A DNA stretch of 43,207 nucleotides, from NCBI RefSeq assembly GCF_030019085.1, contig NZ_JASEFJ010000016.1, positions 1 to 43,207 of the forward strand. The letters are read 5' to 3'. Positions 41,789 to 43,207 of this stretch are shown here, piece by piece. Source of the stretch: Methanoculleus sp. (GTDB taxonomy: Archaea; Halobacteriota; Methanomicrobia; Methanomicrobiales; Methanoculleaceae). Within the stretch, counting starts at the first letter, position 1, and every line of letters begins with the position of its first letter. The notes beneath the pieces are model-generated. The model saw nothing but the letters and a program-made list of their open reading frames with translations. It was not told the origin of the DNA and did not search any database. The translations under genes were made by a program, and so were the position numbers.

Positions 41789-42405
41789 GGTTCGCGATCC
41801 GTTCGTGGATTCTTGCAACAACCTTTCTGGGTTTTTTCCCATCAGGAGTTCCTTTCTCTGTCTTCGAGGGTCTCCTCTGCGCCTTCGAAAGAGCCTTCTT
41901 ATCGGTGCGGAAGGACCAGAGGTTCTCGATCTTCTCTCCGTTCGATAAAGTAGCAAAGGATTCAATACCTGGATCGACCCCTAGCGTGGTATCTTTCTCT
42001 CGTGCCGGAGAGGGTTCGTACTCGACCGAGAAGCAGGCATACCCCTTCCCGGTTGAAGACCGCCGGACCGTGAGAGTCTTGATGTTACTTTCGATCGGGC
42101 GGTGGAGGTCGATCGGGATGTTTCCAATATTTGATGCGTCGAGGTGCGCGCCGGCATCATTTATGTGAAAACCAGACCGGGGATACCCGGGATCATCCCA
42201 CCCAGCCTTCACCCCTTGGAAGAAGGCTTTGAACGCGAGATCCACACGTTTTGAGACCTCCTGTAAGACCTGAGAGTAAACTGTAGAGAGGCCGGGATGC
42301 TCCTTTTTCCAGATTGGAATTATCGACATACCCCAGCTTCTGCTCCATCTGAGAGACCTGCGATTTTATCGGGTAGAGCCGATAGCGATACCCCTCCATC
42401 CGCAT
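41789..42405 (-). pseudogene. tnpB: tnpB copy B of the IS200/IS605 group, internally deleted and 3'-truncated
   Basis: The N-terminus is intact in MEGYRYRLYPIKSQVSQMEQ (frame 42193-42405). After QKLG the frame shifts and a stretch is missing; the second frame (from about 42329) continues with LAFKAFFQGVKAGWDDPGYP, IPIDLHRPIESNIKTLTVRR and the first RuvC motif TLGVDPGIESFATLSNGE. It stops being TnpB-like after ARIHERIANR, at about 41789, where the decayed TIM-barrel copy begins. The RuvC-II, zinc-ribbon and RuvC-III parts are absent, so the RNA-guided nuclease is dead. Confidence 0.85.
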
Positions 42406-42417
42406 GGTCTTGTCACA

Positions 42418-43106
42418 TCACTCTCTGGGTCTCGGATATACTTCGTGAACTACCACGCGCCTCTCGGGCGTGGCTTCCTGCTTCGTGGACAATACTTGCA
42501 TCACTGAGATGTGATGTAGCGGCATCGTCTCCACAGGCTCAAAGGGCTGTTCCATCCCCACGCGGTGAATATTCACCGCAGCATTGGAATCTCTATCGGC
42601 AATAAACCCGCAGAATGGGCATTCGTGGACTCTTTCTGAAAGAGCCTTTTTCACGATGCGTCCACAGTTTGCGCAGATCTGCGTTGCATCTCGGGGATCG
42701 ACCTGAATGAAGTTCATACCAGCACTTTCAGCCTTGTACGAGAGGTAAGAACATAACCGCCCCCACGATGCACTGTGGATACTCCTGCGGAGTCCGCAAG
42801 ATTTGCCGTTCTCCTTGAGATACTTGATATTCAAATCTTCGACACAGATCGTTGCATAGGTGTCAACGTACTGACGAGAAAGTTTGTGCAGGAAATCGTT
42901 CTTCTGGTTCGTGATGTGCTCATAAACCTTCTCCAGCCTGTATTTTGCCTTTTTCCAGTTCTATGAGAACCGTTTCTTCCAGGCAATGCTTTGCTGTAAC
43001 TTCTTCGGTCAAGCGAGTGCTCATAGAACCGGGGATTCTCGATTACTGTACCGTTGCTATCGACCGCAAACGAATCCAACCCGACGTCAATACCCACGGA
43101 TTAGCC
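42418..43106 (-). pseudogene. tnpB: tnpB copy A of the IS200/IS605 group, 5'-truncated and frameshifted
   Basis: Starts abruptly at SVGIDVGLDSFAVDSNGTVI (RuvC-I) with an in-frame TAA just before it and no N-terminal domain. A frameshift after FYEHSL and an in-frame TAG near 42964 (KKRFS-stop-NWKKAKYRLEKVY) interrupt it. From about 42960 the frame is open: CVEDLNIKYLKENGK, the zinc ribbon CANC and CPFC, then FIADRDSNAAVNIHRVG (RuvC-III). The C-terminal end is followed directly by the end hairpin of the element. The protein would be inactive. Confidence 0.87.
42446..42476 (-). ncRNA. IS200/IS605 right-end hairpin, probable omega-RNA scaffold region
   Basis: On the minus strand the sequence reads GAAG, then CCACGCCCGAGAGGCGCGTGG forming a stem of about eight pairs with a bulge, then TAGTTCAC. 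GAAG + hairpin + TAGTTCA is the usual right end of IS200/IS605-type tnpB elements, where the guide-RNA scaffold (omega RNA) overlaps the 3' end of tnpB. It overlaps the last codons of copy A. Whether it is still transcribed is unknown. Confidence 0.65.
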
Positions 43107-43117
43107 CCCTCCGCATT

Positions 43118-43207
43118 TCACCATTCAGCCACCTTCTGAATCTTCGTCTTTTTGTTAACTCCGGCTGAAACGGTCGCCCCTACCAGAAGTACACTCACAG
43201 CAACGAT
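43118..43207 (-). CDS. Partial reading frame at the window edge
   Basis: The last 29 codons of a minus-strand frame enter from beyond the window. The visible part is IVAVSVLLVGATVSAG, a hydrophobic stretch, followed by VNKKTKIQKVAEW and a TGA stop. This would fit the C-terminal membrane segment of a small protein, or a chance frame upstream of the broken tnpB. Too little is visible to name it. Confidence 0.25.
   Translation of the reverse strand: MVAVSVLLVGATVSAGVNKKTKIQKVAEW

Noticed and set aside
1-43207. CRISPR array, restriction-modification or toxin-antitoxin system
   Set aside because: No regularly spaced direct repeats and no cas, methyltransferase, nuclease or toxin-antitoxin type products were seen apart from the broken tnpB genes.

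Overview
The window looks like the chromosome of a methanogenic archaeon of the order Methanomicrobiales, most likely a Methanoculleus-like organism. Direct signs are a gene for the methanogenesis enzyme Mer, the methanogen-restricted DUF1890/DUF1894 pair, an NrpR nitrogen regulator, archaeal RadA and RPA, an archaeal-type thymidylate synthase, an AMP phosphorylase, and an S-layer glycoprotein ending in a PGF-CTERM anchor. Many genes have a TATA-like box about 25-30 bases before the start codon, which suggests leaderless mRNAs. Starts inside operons often use TTG or GTG behind a GGAGG-type site.

Layout. 1-8.5 kb: a PRC-barrel protein; then a tight minus-strand run dapL-lysA-rpa-radA-pgp that joins lysine synthesis with DNA repair; then a plus-strand run cutA-fdhD-DUF1890-DUF1894 and a TspO-like protein. 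8.5-14.3 kb: a minus-strand operon with overlapping genes, pyrG-guaAb-argD-hisC-Fap7-like kinase-CDP-alcohol phosphatidyltransferase. 14.4-19 kb: a thioesterase, an unrecognised helical protein, a PAS-only protein and a metallo-beta-lactamase-fold hydrolase. 19-24.3 kb: an accessory stretch with an Old Yellow Enzyme-type flavoprotein, a TSUP permease, the remnant of an F420-dependent LLM enzyme, a striking nested palindrome and a GalT-like gene. 24.4-29.1 kb: mer, an unusual FtsZ/tubulin-family protein with a repetitive tail, nrpR, a Dcd/dUTPase-family gene and tRNA-Arg. 29.5-38.8 kb: cell-surface genes (a very large Ig-like/VWA protein, a PEGA-like repeat protein, a PGF-pre-PGF remnant and the S-layer glycoprotein), interrupted by AMP phosphorylase. 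39-43.2 kb: thymidylate synthase, tRNA-Gln, a TIM-barrel gene followed by its own decayed tandem copy, and two broken tnpB genes of the IS200/IS605 group.

Core metabolism dominates: lysine, arginine, histidine, CTP, GMP, dTMP and dUTP/dCTP metabolism, nucleotide salvage, methanogenesis and nitrogen control. The accessory signals worth a second look are the FtsZ-like protein with its altered GTP-binding loop and motif-rich tail, the 80-base nested palindrome whose inner hairpin resembles an IS200/IS605 end, a dispersed repeat of about 120 bases, the FdhD-like protein without its usual cysteine pair beside DUF1890/DUF1894, and the stacked gene wreckage at the right end. No CRISPR array, restriction system or prophage is visible. 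All family assignments are by reading the sequence, without database searches.
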